DNA of 64,000 nt from NCBI GenBank assembly GCA_944376695.1, contig CALWDM010000003.1, positions 20,278 through 84,277 on the forward strand. The letters are read 5' to 3'. This document shows positions 9,314 through 18,706 of this stretch, in pieces. Each line of letters opens with the position of its first letter. The stretch's first letter is position 1. The notes under the pieces are model-generated. The model saw nothing but the letters and a program-made list of their open reading frames with translations. It was not told the DNA's origin and made no database searches. The position numbers and the translations under genes are program-made. The DNA is from an uncultured Mediterraneibacter sp. (GTDB taxonomy: Bacteria > Bacillota > Clostridia > Lachnospirales > Lachnospiraceae).

Positions 9314-10714
9314 TCATGCCTCCGCCGGAGCGGCGCAGTTGTCTCTTGTCACATCTCTCAGCCACTTACAGCTTCTGTAGCGCCAGAAAGTGATCGGGAT
9401 CTTAATGATCTCATCACTCATCAGAATCATATATACGACCGGTACGCTCAGCTTAAATACAAAAGCAGCCAGAAATCCCAGCAGAATGGAACAGCACCAC
9501 ATGGTACTCACATCCAGGATCAGGCCGAACCTTGTATCCCCGCCTGAACGGAAAATTCCAACCACCATCGTCGTATTAAACGCCTGGCCCACTACAAAAT
9601 AAGACATCACGAAAAACATGATCCTCAGGTAAGCTTTCGCTTGCATCGAAAGAGACAGAAAGGCTGTCGCGATCGGTGAGGCAATAAGGATCACCGCGCC
9701 TCCCAGCACGCCCATGATCAGGCTGAGCCCGATGAATCTCTTCGCATAAGCGCGTGCATGCTCCATCTTTTTCTCTCCGATCGTCTTCCCGAGATAGATC
9801 GCCGCCGCGCTGGAAAGTCCGAATGAAACGACCGTCGCGAGCTGCCTTGCCACCTGCGCCACAGAATTTGCCGCTACCACAGGGCTTCCCATATGTCCCA
9901 GGATCGCAGTGTTCGCAGCAGTGCCAAGTCCCCACATCACCTCATTGATGACGACCGGCAGGGCATACTTCATAAAATCACCAAACAGCACCTTATCGGT
10001 ATGCAGCACATGCCGCAGCCTCAGCTTGATATCCCTGTTAAACAGCCTTGCATAGCCTGCTACCAGGATAACCTCCAGAATCCGGGCGCAGAGCGTTCCC
10101 AGAGCCGCTCCGCTCACTCCCATCGCCGGGAGCCCGAAAAGTCCGAAAATAAAGATTGAATTCATAATAATATTGCAGATCAGTGACAGCAGGTACACAA
10201 CCGTCGCCACGATGACCCGCTCCACACTTCTCATGATATACAGGTATGCCTGCGTGATTCCGATCATTATATAAGTAAACGCCACGATCCGCAGATATCG
10301 GATCCCCTCGGCTATGACCACGGGATCACTGGTAAAGATCTTAAGGAGCATTCCCGGCGCCACAAGGGCTGCAGCAGTAAAAAGGGCAGTCACAAAAACT
10401 GCCGTCTTTACTGCTATCCCAAGTATTTTTTCGATGGCGTCCTTATCTCCCTTTCCCCAGTACTGGGCGGTCAGCACTGTCGCCCCGGAGGTCAGCCCAA
10501 ACAGGAACAGCGTCATAATATACTGTACCTGCCCTGCAAGAGACGCGCCGGACAGCGCGTCCTCTCCTACGGCTCCAAGCATGATCACATCTGCCGCGGT
10601 CACTCCCACATTGATCAGATTCTGAAGCGCCATAGGCACAACGAGAGCAATGACTGTGCGGTAAAAACTGCCCCATTCAATGCCCAGGCGATCCTGTTCT
10701 CTTTTCCTCAGCAT
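9314..10714 (-). CDS. MATE family efflux transporter
   Basis: 466-residue integral membrane protein, Na+- or H+-coupled exporter of drugs or metabolites. About 12 hydrophobic segments occur. MATE hallmarks include VVPMALQNLINVGVTAADVI in helix 1, GLTSGATVLTAQYWGKGDKD in helix 2 and AANSVAQVARQLATVVSFGL in the second half. The C-terminus (RSCKWLRDVTRDNCAAPAEA) is cytosolic. It starts only 28 bases after the stop of the PurF-like gene and is probably cotranscribed with it. The exported substrate is not predictable. Confidence 0.92.
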   Translation of the reverse strand: MLRKREQDRLGIEWGSFYRTVIALVVPMALQNLINVGVTAADVIMLGAVGEDALSGASLAGQVQYIMTLFLFGLTSGATVLTAQYWGKGDKDAIEKILGIAVKTAVFVTALFTAAALVAPGMLLKIFTSDPVVIAEGIRYLRIVAFTYIMIGITQAYLYIMRSVERVIVATVVYLLSLICNIIMNSIFIFGLFGLPAMGVSGAALGTLCARILEVILVAGYARLFNRDIKLRLRHVLHTDKVLFGDFMKYALPVVINEVMWGLGTAANTAILGHMGSPVVAANSVAQVARQLATVVSFGLSSAAAIYLGKTIGEKKMEHARAYAKRFIGLSLIMGVLGGAVILIASPIATAFLSLSMQAKAYLRIMFFVMSYFVVGQAFNTTMVVGIFRSGGDTRFGLILDVSTMWCCSILLGFLAAFVFKLSVPVVYMILMSDEIIKIPITFWRYRSCKWLRDVTRDNCAAPAEA

Positions 10715-10742
10715 AGCTCATTCCCTTTTCCGAATATTGTTC

Positions 10743-12155
10743 TTACTCTTTTCCATTAAAACAGTAGGTGCAAATTTTACACGGCTCCAACCCGATGGAT
10801 TCCAGAAGATCATCCAGTCTGTGAAACCTCAGGCTCGTAAAGTTCTGGATCCTGCGAATCTCCTCCACCATCTCCGCATAGCGGCAGGAATCTGGATCCG
10901 CATACTCTTCCAGCACCTCCGCCGGACAGTTCTCCCCTTCTCTTTTCTGGATGATGCGCCTGGTGATCAGATCAAGATCTGACTTTGACCTTGAGAAGTT
11001 CAGAAACTTGCATCCGTAAACAAGGGGCGGGCACGCGGGACGCACGTGGACTTCCCTGGCGCCGCTCTTATAGAGGAATTCTGTCGTTTCCCGCAGCTGG
11101 GTTCCTCTTACAATAGAGTCATCGATGAGAAGAAGTTTCTTATTCTCGATCAGCGCCCTGACCGGAATCAGTTTCATACGGGCGATCAGATCCCTCTGGC
11201 TCTGATTTACAGGCATAAAGGATCTGGGCCATGTAGGAGTATATTTGATAAACGGGCGGGTATATGGAATACCGGATTCATTGGCATATCCGATAGCATG
11301 TGCCACACCGGAATCCGGAACGCCTGCCACGATATCCGGATGTACGCTGTCTCCGTCCCTCTTTGCCAGCATACTTCCGCATTTGTACCGCATCTCCTCA
11401 ACATTGACTCCTTCGTAAGATGAGGTCGGATATCCATAATAGACCCACAGGAAGGAACAGATCTTCATTCTGTCTCCCGGCTCCACCAGCGTTTCGACCC
11501 CCTCCGGAGTGATGAACGCCACTTCTCCCGGACCGAGCTCTCTGTAATCCGTGTATCCGAGATTAATGTACGCAAAGTTCTCAAAAGAAACACAGTAAGC
11601 ATCTTCTTTTCTTCCAATTACAAGAGGCGTCCTTCCATAGCGGTCACGCGCCGCGTAAAGCCCGTCCTTTGTCATAAGCAGAAGGGTAAGGGAGCCGTCC
11701 ACGATTTTCTGCGCGTACCGGATTCCCTCCACAAGACTTGCCTTCTTGCAGATCAGGGAAGCCACCAGCTCTGTGGCATTGATCTTCCCTCCGCTCATCT
11801 CCTGGAAATGGGAATGGCCTTCATTGAAAGCGCGCCTAAGCAGCTCCTCCTCGTTATTGATCTTCCCCACTGTAACAATGGCAAAACTTCCGTGATGAGA
11901 CTGGATCAGAAGGGGCTGCGGCTCATAGTCCGAGATACAGCCGATCCCCAGGTTTCCTTTCATCTCCTCCACATCCCGCTCAAATTTGGTACGAAACGGA
12001 GAATTTTCTATATTATGGATCGCACGGCAGAACTCTCCGCCACCGTACGCAGCCATTCCTCCTCTTCTCGTGCCAAGATGGGAATGGTAATCCACCCCAT
12101 AAAAAAGTTCCAGTATACAGTCTTTTTTTGATGCAACTCCAAAAAATCCGCCCAT
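10743..12155 (-). CDS. Amidophosphoribosyltransferase-like protein lacking N-terminal catalytic Cys
   Basis: 470 residues aligning along their whole length with PurF, the first enzyme of de novo purine synthesis. The PRTase half is intact: PRPP-binding loop LLLIDDSIVRGTQLRETTEF near residue 330 and GVPDSGVAHAIGYANESGIP near 265. The C-terminal Cys cluster CKICTYC resembles the Fe-S ligands of Bacillus-type PurF. The N-terminus is MGGFFGVASKKDC, so the glutaminase nucleophile (Cys directly after Met or a propeptide) is replaced by Gly. Glutamine hydrolysis should therefore fail, and the protein may use ammonia or have another role. A promoter is visible upstream and MATE follows. It could be a divergent paralogue beside a canonical purF elsewhere. 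Confidence 0.82.
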   Translation of the reverse strand: MGGFFGVASKKDCILELFYGVDYHSHLGTRRGGMAAYGGGEFCRAIHNIENSPFRTKFERDVEEMKGNLGIGCISDYEPQPLLIQSHHGSFAIVTVGKINNEEELLRRAFNEGHSHFQEMSGGKINATELVASLICKKASLVEGIRYAQKIVDGSLTLLLMTKDGLYAARDRYGRTPLVIGRKEDAYCVSFENFAYINLGYTDYRELGPGEVAFITPEGVETLVEPGDRMKICSFLWVYYGYPTSSYEGVNVEEMRYKCGSMLAKRDGDSVHPDIVAGVPDSGVAHAIGYANESGIPYTRPFIKYTPTWPRSFMPVNQSQRDLIARMKLIPVRALIENKKLLLIDDSIVRGTQLRETTEFLYKSGAREVHVRPACPPLVYGCKFLNFSRSKSDLDLITRRIIQKREGENCPAEVLEEYADPDSCRYAEMVEEIRRIQNFTSLRFHRLDDLLESIGLEPCKICTYCFNGKE

Positions 12156-12243
12156 TGAAATATGCCTCCTTTATAGTCAGAGCCTGTGGCCCGGGCAGCC
12201 TCGATGCTTCTGAGCCTGATGTCCTTTTTAATTGTCCTAATAC

Positions 12244-12273
12244 AGAATAAGGGAAACAGTATAAAAAAGTCAA
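12244..12273 (-). promoter_or_regulatory. Probable sigma-A promoter of the PurF-like gene
   Basis: On the minus strand TTGACT (12268-12273) and TATTCT (12244-12249) are spaced by 18 bases. The leader of about 85 bases contains GCCCGGGC and repeated AGGCTC elements, but I could not match it to a known riboswitch. Confidence 0.55.
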
Positions 12274-12338
12274 GACCAGGTTGCATGTTCCTCTCCGCCC
12301 CATCAGACAGCCGCCTGCCGCAGTTCTTTGAGTTTTCT

Positions 12339-12367
12339 TTGCCCTTCTTTCTGTTTTCGTCTATAAT
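12339..12367 (+). promoter_or_regulatory. Probable promoter of the glgX-like gene
   Basis: Perfect -10 TATAAT at 12362-12367 with a weak -35 TTGCCC at 12339-12344 (17-base spacer), 44 bases before the ATG. A strong ACAGGAGG ribosome site lies at about 12399-12406. Confidence 0.55.
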
Positions 12368-12411
12368 ATAAATAAAAACAGAACGATAGAAAACCAGACA
12401 GGAGGCCTACT

Positions 12412-14532
12412 ATGACAATGCATGCAGCAGACATGGTGATCGTCCCGGCGCAGCAGCTCCAGCCGCTCGATACCATAGACGGATTTCCGGTCCGCCCCGG
12501 ATTTTTCCGGGATTTCGGAGCCACAGTCATCCCGGGCGGAGTGAACTTTACCGTCCAGTCCCACGGGGCATATTCCATTGAACTGCTCCTGTTCCACCGC
12601 GGGGCAGAAGAACCCTTTGCAGAGCTTAAATTCCCTGACAATTACAGGATAGGCTTCGTATATTCTATGATCGTATTTGGACTGGACATAGAAGAATTTG
12701 AATACGCCTACCGCGTAGACGGCCCATATGATGAGAAAAAGGGCCTGCGCTTCGACCGGACAAAAATCCTGCTCGACCCCTATGCCCGTGCGGTCACAGG
12801 ACAGAGCAGGTGGGGACATAAAAATAATGCCCTGCACGGATACCGCGCCAGAGTCGTTCGTTCGAATTTTGACTGGGGAAAAGAGCGCACCAGTCAGATC
12901 CCTATGGAAGATCTCATCATTTACGAAACTCATGTAAGAGGATTTACAAAAGATCCCTCTTCCGGCGCCTCCTGTCCCGGAACTTTCCACGCGCTCAGGG
13001 AAAAAATCCCTTACCTGAAAGAACTGGGCGTAAACGCTGTAGAACTGATGCCGATCTTTGAATTTGACGAAATGAGAGACGCCCGCCTCGTCAACGGCAA
13101 TCATCTGCTGGACTACTGGGGGTATAACCCGGTCAGCTTCTTTGCGCCGAATACAAGTTACTGTTCTGCTCCTGAATATAACCGGGAGGGTCTGGAACTG
13201 AAAAAGATGATAAAGGAACTGCACGACAATGGGATCGAAGTGATTCTGGACGTCGTGTTCAACCATACCGCCGAGGGGAACGAACCCGGTCCATGCTTCT
13301 CCTTCAAAGGGTTTGACAATAATATCTATTACATGCTTACTCCGGAAGGAAAATACTATAATTTCAGCGGCTGCGGAAATACATTAAACTGTAATCATCC
13401 CGTGGTTCAGGAGATGATCCTGGACTGCCTGAAATACTGGGTCATCGAATACAGGGTGGACGGATTCCGTTTTGATCTTGCTTCCATCCTCGGAAGGAAC
13501 GAGGACGGCGTACCCATGAACCAGCCTCCTCTTCTGCGCAACCTCGCCTTTGACTCTATTCTTGGAAATGTCAAACTGATCGCAGAGGCGTGGGACGCGG
13601 GCGGTCTTTATCAGGTCGGTTCTTTCCCCTCCTGGAAGCGGTGGGCAGAGTGGAACGGGCGATACCGCGACGACATGCGCTGTTTTCTGAAAGGGGACGC
13701 CGGCATGGCGCGCATCGCCGCCCAGCGCATGATCGGCTCCCCTGACTTGTATGACCCGGTGTGCCGCGGGGGCAATGCCTCTGTAAATTTCCTCACCTGC
13801 CATGACGGCTTCACCCTGTACGACCTGTACAGCTACAACCAGAAGCACAACGAGGCTAACGGCTGGGACAATACAGACGGCTGCAATGACAACAACAGCT
13901 GGAACTGCGGGATCGAGGGCAGCACAGATGATCCTGCCATCCTTGCTCTCCGGCTGAAGATGATGAAAAACGCCTGCGCCGTGCTCATGTGCAGCCGCGG
14001 GACTCCCATGTTCCTCTCCGGGGATGAATTCGGAGATACCCGCTGCGGGAATAACAACCCCTACTGCCAGGACAATAAAATCTCCTGGCTGGACTGGTCT
14101 CTGCTCGCGAAAGAGCCAAACCGGGAATTATTTGACTTCTTCCGCTATATGATCGCCTTCCGCAAGAAACATCCCGCCATCCGGCGGGATCTGGAGCCCA
14201 GCTATATCGGTTTCCCGTCCATGAGTCTCCACGGGCTCACGCCATGGGGGCCGGAAGCCCCGGAGAGCGCCTACGCCGCATGCGTCCTCTTCTCCGGGTA
14301 TGATGAGGACTCCGGGAAGGAAGACCTTGTCTATATCGCGGTCAACGCCCACTGGCACCCCGCACAGATAACTCTCCCGGACCTGCCGGAAGAATATGTC
14401 TGGAAGATCGCGGTCAACACAGGAGATCCCCTGCGGCAGATTTTCGGGGATGAAGAAATGCCGATAGCCGGGAAACAACTGTTGCTGGGAGAGCGGTCGG
14501 TCATTGTATTTGTGGGGGAAGCTTCCCTGTAA
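12412..14532 (+). CDS. glgX: Glycogen debranching enzyme / isoamylase (GH13)
   Basis: 706 residues, normal for GlgX/isoamylase. It hydrolyses alpha-1,6 branches of glycogen or limit dextrins. An N-terminal CBM48-like domain (about residues 20-120, GFFRDFGATVIPGGVNFTV) is followed by the GH13 barrel. Conserved regions are VILDVVFNHTAEG (region I) near 281, YRVDGFRFDLAS (region II, nucleophile Asp) near 348, LIAEAWDAGG (region III, acid/base Glu) near 388 and FLTCHDGFTLYDL (region IV) near 465. A beta-sandwich C-terminal domain ends the protein. No secretion signal is present, so it acts on intracellular glycogen. It is monocistronic, with a hairpin directly after the stop. Confidence 0.93.
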   Translation: MTMHAADMVIVPAQQLQPLDTIDGFPVRPGFFRDFGATVIPGGVNFTVQSHGAYSIELLLFHRGAEEPFAELKFPDNYRIGFVYSMIVFGLDIEEFEYAYRVDGPYDEKKGLRFDRTKILLDPYARAVTGQSRWGHKNNALHGYRARVVRSNFDWGKERTSQIPMEDLIIYETHVRGFTKDPSSGASCPGTFHALREKIPYLKELGVNAVELMPIFEFDEMRDARLVNGNHLLDYWGYNPVSFFAPNTSYCSAPEYNREGLELKKMIKELHDNGIEVILDVVFNHTAEGNEPGPCFSFKGFDNNIYYMLTPEGKYYNFSGCGNTLNCNHPVVQEMILDCLKYWVIEYRVDGFRFDLASILGRNEDGVPMNQPPLLRNLAFDSILGNVKLIAEAWDAGGLYQVGSFPSWKRWAEWNGRYRDDMRCFLKGDAGMARIAAQRMIGSPDLYDPVCRGGNASVNFLTCHDGFTLYDLYSYNQKHNEANGWDNTDGCNDNNSWNCGIEGSTDDPAILALRLKMMKNACAVLMCSRGTPMFLSGDEFGDTRCGNNNPYCQDNKISWLDWSLLAKEPNRELFDFFRYMIAFRKKHPAIRRDLEPSYIGFPSMSLHGLTPWGPEAPESAYAACVLFSGYDEDSGKEDLVYIAVNAHWHPAQITLPDLPEEYVWKIAVNTGDPLRQIFGDEEMPIAGKQLLLGERSVIVFVGEASL

Positions 14533-14536
14533 ATAT

Positions 14537-14571
14537 AACGTCCGAAAACCGTTGATTTGATTGAGGACGTT
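14537..14571 (+). terminator. Hairpin after glgX
   Basis: AACGTCC (14537-14543) pairs with GGACGTT (14565-14571) around a 21-base loop, followed by TTCG rather than a long T-run. It is a plausible glgX terminator, but it is also the outer edge of the inverted-repeat region that follows. Confidence 0.4.
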
Positions 14572-15102
14572 TTCGCGGCGGGCGGGGATATGGCTCAGGT
14601 TCCGGTTCCGCAATCTGGGAAAGACGTAAAAAGAATGGGATACGGCTAAGGACAATTTCAAAGCGGAAGATTCGCCTGCGGCTCAGGCATCCGCTTTGAA
14701 ATTAACGCCCCATCCCATTCTTTTAAGTCTTTCCATCAGATTACTCCAAGTCACCGCCGCCATATCCCCGCCCGCCGCGAAAGATGTATTTGTCGGGGGG
14801 ACCTTCCGTCTTGAGCTAAACCAGAAAACAGCGGAGCGCCTTTTCGAAAACCTTTCAGCGCGGGGAGGTGGGTGGTTGAGGCGACTTCGGAATGAGGCTT
14901 GGAAAAAGTAGAGATCAGGGGACACGCGTTGGGGTCAGAAGAGAGGTTGTCTGAGGCAAAGCCGAGTTCCTCTCTTCTGATCCCTGCTTTTAGCGTGTTC
15001 CATGATCTCGTAGTTTTTCCTGCCTCATGGAGCGGAGCCGATGCCAGCCATATCCCCGCGCTGAATACGTCTTCGACATCTGCGCTTCACTGTTTTCGGA
15101 CG
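14539..15102. repeat. Gene-free stretch of nested long inverted repeats
   Basis: This ~600-base gap holds no credible gene. The outer inverted repeat is CGTCCGAAAAC (14539-14549) against GTTTTCGGACG (15092-15102). A second imperfect inverted repeat of about 100 bases per arm (about 14570-14667 versus 14690-14783) includes the GCGGCGGGCGGGGATATGGC block at 14576-14595 with its complement at 14757-14776. It also includes GGAAAGAC...GAATGGGAT against its complement, and a perfect 13-bp central stem (14655-14667 / 14690-14702). A third hairpin pairs about 14934-14947 with 14970-14983 (GGTCAGAAGAGAGG). A further ATATCCCCGCGC copy lies at 15048-15059. It could be a structured RNA, a decayed mobile repeat or a termination region. 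Confidence 0.75.
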
Positions 15103-15139
15103 CATGGCCAATAGCAAGGCTCCCCCCACAATTACAGAT

Positions 15140-16888
15140 TTAATTCACTGTTCGTTTTACATATGTTGTATGCAGGATATGATGCGCCTTCTCGCTTCCC
15201 GGCGCTCCGAGATACTCGCTGTACACTTTTTTGATAGACGGATTTTCATGGGATTTCCTGAGCTTCTTCGCCGCATCGTTGTCATACAGCGCTTTCGCGC
15301 GGATCGCTTTCACATCCTCGAAGTTGCGCACATCTGCGTGTACCTGGGGCTGTCCGCCGCCGTTGACGCAGCCGCCCGGACAGCACATGATCTCGATAAA
15401 GTGGTAATCCGCCTCTCCGGCGCGCACTTTATCCATGATAACCCTGGCATTGGCAAGTCCGGAAGCCACTGCCACCTTCACATCCATTCCGGCAACATTG
15501 TAGGTGGCTTCTTTGATGCCTTCTGTGCCGCGCACTTCTGTGAAATCCAGTTTCCCGAGCGTCTCGCCGCTCAGCTCCTCCACCGCGGTACGAAGCGCCG
15601 CTTCCATGACTCCGCCGGTGGCCCCGAAGATCACTCCTGCTCCTGTGGACTCGCCTAACGGGTCGTCGAATCCCTCGTCCGGCAGACTTCGGAAGTTGAC
15701 GCCTACTTTGCGGATGAGCCTTGCCAGTTCTCTCGTTGTGATGGAGATATCTACATCCGGCACTCCGGCCGCATACTGGTCATCCCTCTGAAGCTCAAAC
15801 TTCTTCGCCGTACACGGCATCACGCTGACGCATACGATATCTTCCGGAGCGATCCCCATCTTCTCCGCATAGTATGTCTTTGTAATCGCCCCGAACATCT
15901 GCTGCGGGGATTTGCAGCTCGACAGGTGCTCAAGCTGATCCGGATAATAGTGCTCGCAGTATTTGATCCAGCCCGGTGAGCAGGAGGTCATCATCGGAAG
16001 CACACCGCCGTTTTTCACACGGTCAAGGAACTCGTGAGCCTCCTCCATGATCGTCAGGTCTGCGCTGAAGTTAGTGTCAAACACTTTATCAAATCCGATC
16101 CGGCGAAGCGCTGCCGCCATCTTGCCCTCCACATCTGTCCCCATGGGATATCCGAACTCCTCGCCCAGAGCCGCCCTTACAGCCGGCGCGGTCTGTACGA
16201 CCACATGCTTTGATTCATCAGCGATCGCCGCGAGCACATCGCCGATATTGCTCTTCTCATAGAGCGCGCCCGTGGGACATGCTGAGATACACTGACCGCA
16301 GCCCACGCAGCTTGTGTCGCCCAGGCCCATCTCAAAGGCGGAACCGATGAATGTGGCGAACCCTCTGTTGTTCGGTCCGATCACTCCCACGCTCTGCACC
16401 TTCTCACACACTGCGGAGCAGCGGCGGCAGAGGATGCATTTATTGTTGTCGCGCACCATATGCACTGCGCTTTCGTCCAGCTCATAGTGGTTCCTCTCAC
16501 CCTCAAAATAATTCTCATCCGTCACGCCCAGTTCCTGGCAGAGCTCCTGAAGCTCGCATTGCCCGCTGCGCACACAGGAGAGACATTTCTTATCATGGAC
16601 AGACAGGAGCAGTTCCAGCGTCCTTCTCCTGGAATCAAGCAGCTTCTGCGTGTTGGTCAGCACTTCCATGCCCTCTGAAACAGGGTGCACACAGGCTGCC
16701 GCCAGGTTCCTCGCGCCTTTTACTTCCACCACACACATACGGCATGCGCCGATCTCGTTGATCTCTTTTAAATAGCACAGTGTGGGGATGCGGATCCCTG
16801 CCGCCTGTGCCGCCTCGAGGATCGTAGAACCTGCGGGTGCAGTCACATTCAGGCCATTGATCTTTAAATTCACAGTTTCCATCTTCAC
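15140..16888 (-). CDS. hydA: [FeFe] hydrogenase catalytic subunit (HndD/HydA type)
   Basis: 582-residue cytosolic [FeFe] hydrogenase, catalytic subunit of an NAD(P)-linked trimeric enzyme. Domains in order: N-terminal [2Fe-2S] plant-ferredoxin fold (CRMCVVEVKGARNLAAACVH near residue 48), His-ligated [4Fe-4S] (HDKKCLSCVRSGQCELQELC near 97), two [4Fe-4S] clusters (CILCRRCSAVCEK near 150 and CVGCGQCISACPTGALYE near 194), then the H-cluster domain. The three H-cluster motifs are all intact: TSCSPGWIKYCE near 303, MPCTAKKFE near 358 and EIMCCPGGCVNGGGQP near 500. It is the last gene of a five-gene minus-strand operon, 9 bases after the NuoF-like gene. Confidence 0.96.
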   Translation of the reverse strand: MKMETVNLKINGLNVTAPAGSTILEAAQAAGIRIPTLCYLKEINEIGACRMCVVEVKGARNLAAACVHPVSEGMEVLTNTQKLLDSRRRTLELLLSVHDKKCLSCVRSGQCELQELCQELGVTDENYFEGERNHYELDESAVHMVRDNNKCILCRRCSAVCEKVQSVGVIGPNNRGFATFIGSAFEMGLGDTSCVGCGQCISACPTGALYEKSNIGDVLAAIADESKHVVVQTAPAVRAALGEEFGYPMGTDVEGKMAAALRRIGFDKVFDTNFSADLTIMEEAHEFLDRVKNGGVLPMMTSCSPGWIKYCEHYYPDQLEHLSSCKSPQQMFGAITKTYYAEKMGIAPEDIVCVSVMPCTAKKFELQRDDQYAAGVPDVDISITTRELARLIRKVGVNFRSLPDEGFDDPLGESTGAGVIFGATGGVMEAALRTAVEELSGETLGKLDFTEVRGTEGIKEATYNVAGMDVKVAVASGLANARVIMDKVRAGEADYHFIEIMCCPGGCVNGGGQPQVHADVRNFEDVKAIRAKALYDNDAAKKLRKSHENPSIKKVYSEYLGAPGSEKAHHILHTTYVKRTVN

Positions 16889-16897
16889 TGCCCTCCC

Positions 16898-18694
16898 TTA
16901 TTCTTTGTAGATCGCGCCGAACCGGCATTTTTCCATGCAGGCGCCGCACTTTAAGCACTTCTCGGGGTTGATCATATGTACTTCCTTTACCTTGCCGATG
17001 ATGGCGTCCGCCGGGCAGGTCCTTGCACAGAGCGTACATCCCTTACATTTATCCGGGTCGATCTTATACTGGAGCAGGTCTTTGCAGACGCCTGCCGGAC
17101 ATTTCTTGTCCACGATGTGTGCGATATACTCGTCACGGAAATACCGCAGCGTGGAGATGACCGGGTTGGGCGCTGTCTGTCCCAGTGCGCACAGGGAATT
17201 GGACTGCAGATGGCTGCACAGCTCTTCCAGCTTATCCAGGTCTTCCATCGTCGCCTGTCCCTTTGTGATCTTCTCCAGGATCTCCAGCATCCGCCGTGTA
17301 CCGATACGGCACGGCGTACATTTTCCGCAGGACTCATCCACAGTGAACTCCAGGAAGAACTTCGCGATATCCACCATACAGGTGTCCTCATCCATGACGA
17401 TCAGGCCGCCGGACCCCATCATAGATCCGATTGCCTTCAGGTTATCATAATCGATCGGCACGTCCAGGTGCTCCGCCGGGATACATCCGCCGGACGGGCC
17501 TCCTGTCTGCGCTGCCTTGAACTTCTTACCGTTCGGCACGCCCCCGCCGATCTCCTCTACGATCTCGCGGAGCGTTGTCCCCATGGGCACCTCCACAAGT
17601 CCTGTATTGTGGATCTTGCCGCCCAGGGCGAACACTTTTGTCCCCTTGGAATTCTCGGTTCCCATGGACGCGAACCATTCCGGGCCGTTGACGATGATCT
17701 GCGGGATGTTCGCATAGGTTTCCACGTTATTCAGGATGGTCGGCTTCTGGAAGAGGCCTTTGAGCGCCGGGAACGGCGGTCTCGGGCGGGGTTCGCCCCT
17801 GTTCCCTTCGATGGACGTCATGAGGGCCGTCTCCTCGCCGCAGACGAACGCCCCTGCGCCGAGCCTTAACTCGATGTCAAAATCAAAGCCGCTGTCAAAG
17901 ATATTTTTGCCCAGCAGTCCGTATTCCCTCGCCTGGTTGATGGCGATTTCCAGACGTTTTACCGCGATGGGATATTCCGCACGGACGTAGATATATCCCT
18001 GGGAAGCGCCGATGGCATAGCCTGCGATGGCCATGGCCTCCAGCACCGCGTGGGGGTCTCCCTCGAGGATGGAACGGTCCATGAATGCCCCCGGGTCTCC
18101 CTCGTCCGCGTTGCAGCAGACATATTTCTGATCCGCGTCATTGGCTGCCGCGAACTTCCACTTCAGGCCGGTCGGGAATCCGGCGCCGCCGCGTCCCCTC
18201 AGCCCGCTGTCCAGAAGGATCTGGATCACGTCCTGGGGTGTCTTCTCCGTGAGCACGATGCCCAGCGCCTCGTATCCGCCGGTCCCTATGTACTCATCGA
18301 TATTCTCTGGGTTGATGACACCGCAGTTGCGCAGGGCCACCCTGTGCTGTTTTTTATAGAAATTCGTCTCGTTTAACGGGATGATCTTATCCGTCTTTGT
18401 CGTCTCATCATAGAGGAGGCGGGTCACTACCCTTCCCTTCAGCAGATGCTCGGATACGATCTCCGGGATATCTTCCTCCTGCACCATCGAATAAAATGTC
18501 CCTTCCGGGTATACGATCATGATCGGTCCCAGAGCGCAGAGCCCGAAACACCCGGTCTTGACAACGCCGACTTCCTCAGAAAGCCCGTTTGCCGCGATCT
18601 CTTTTTCCAGTCTTTCCCTGATCCGCTGGCTGCCGGAGGAGGTACATCCGGTTCCGCCGCAGACAAGTACGTGTGAACGATACATAGCTTTCAA
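16898..18694 (-). CDS. hndC: Hydrogenase NuoF-like flavoprotein subunit (HndC/HydB)
   Basis: 598 residues; binds FMN and NAD(P)(H) and passes electrons to the hydrogenase. The N-terminal thioredoxin-like [2Fe-2S] domain has CGGTGCTSSGSQ near residue 13 and GCFGLCALGP near 48. The NuoF core has the GRGGAGFPTGLKW nucleotide-binding loop near 170, YVCCNADEGDPGAFMDR near 192 and GAGAYICGEETAL-type GAGAFVCGEETALMTSIEG near 280. An [4Fe-4S] motif ESCGKCTPCRIGTRR lies near 455. A C-terminal two-cluster ferredoxin adds CKGCTLCARTCPADAI and CLKCGACMEKCRFGAI. This architecture is typical of electron-bifurcating hydrogenases; bifurcation with ferredoxin is inferred from family. Confidence 0.95.
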   Translation of the reverse strand: MKAMYRSHVLVCGGTGCTSSGSQRIRERLEKEIAANGLSEEVGVVKTGCFGLCALGPIMIVYPEGTFYSMVQEEDIPEIVSEHLLKGRVVTRLLYDETTKTDKIIPLNETNFYKKQHRVALRNCGVINPENIDEYIGTGGYEALGIVLTEKTPQDVIQILLDSGLRGRGGAGFPTGLKWKFAAANDADQKYVCCNADEGDPGAFMDRSILEGDPHAVLEAMAIAGYAIGASQGYIYVRAEYPIAVKRLEIAINQAREYGLLGKNIFDSGFDFDIELRLGAGAFVCGEETALMTSIEGNRGEPRPRPPFPALKGLFQKPTILNNVETYANIPQIIVNGPEWFASMGTENSKGTKVFALGGKIHNTGLVEVPMGTTLREIVEEIGGGVPNGKKFKAAQTGGPSGGCIPAEHLDVPIDYDNLKAIGSMMGSGGLIVMDEDTCMVDIAKFFLEFTVDESCGKCTPCRIGTRRMLEILEKITKGQATMEDLDKLEELCSHLQSNSLCALGQTAPNPVISTLRYFRDEYIAHIVDKKCPAGVCKDLLQYKIDPDKCKGCTLCARTCPADAIIGKVKEVHMINPEKCLKCGACMEKCRFGAIYKE

Positions 18695-18706
18695 GCCTCC
18701 TTTTCT

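Noticed and set aside
12156-12260. Purine, ZTP or PRPP riboswitch ahead of the PurF-like gene
   Set aside because: Leader of about 85 bases lacks the conserved core sequences of those classes as I know them.
14683-14925. Small ORFs inside the inverted-repeat region
   Set aside because: They overlap the inverted repeats on both strands, lack ribosome sites and no family is recognisable.
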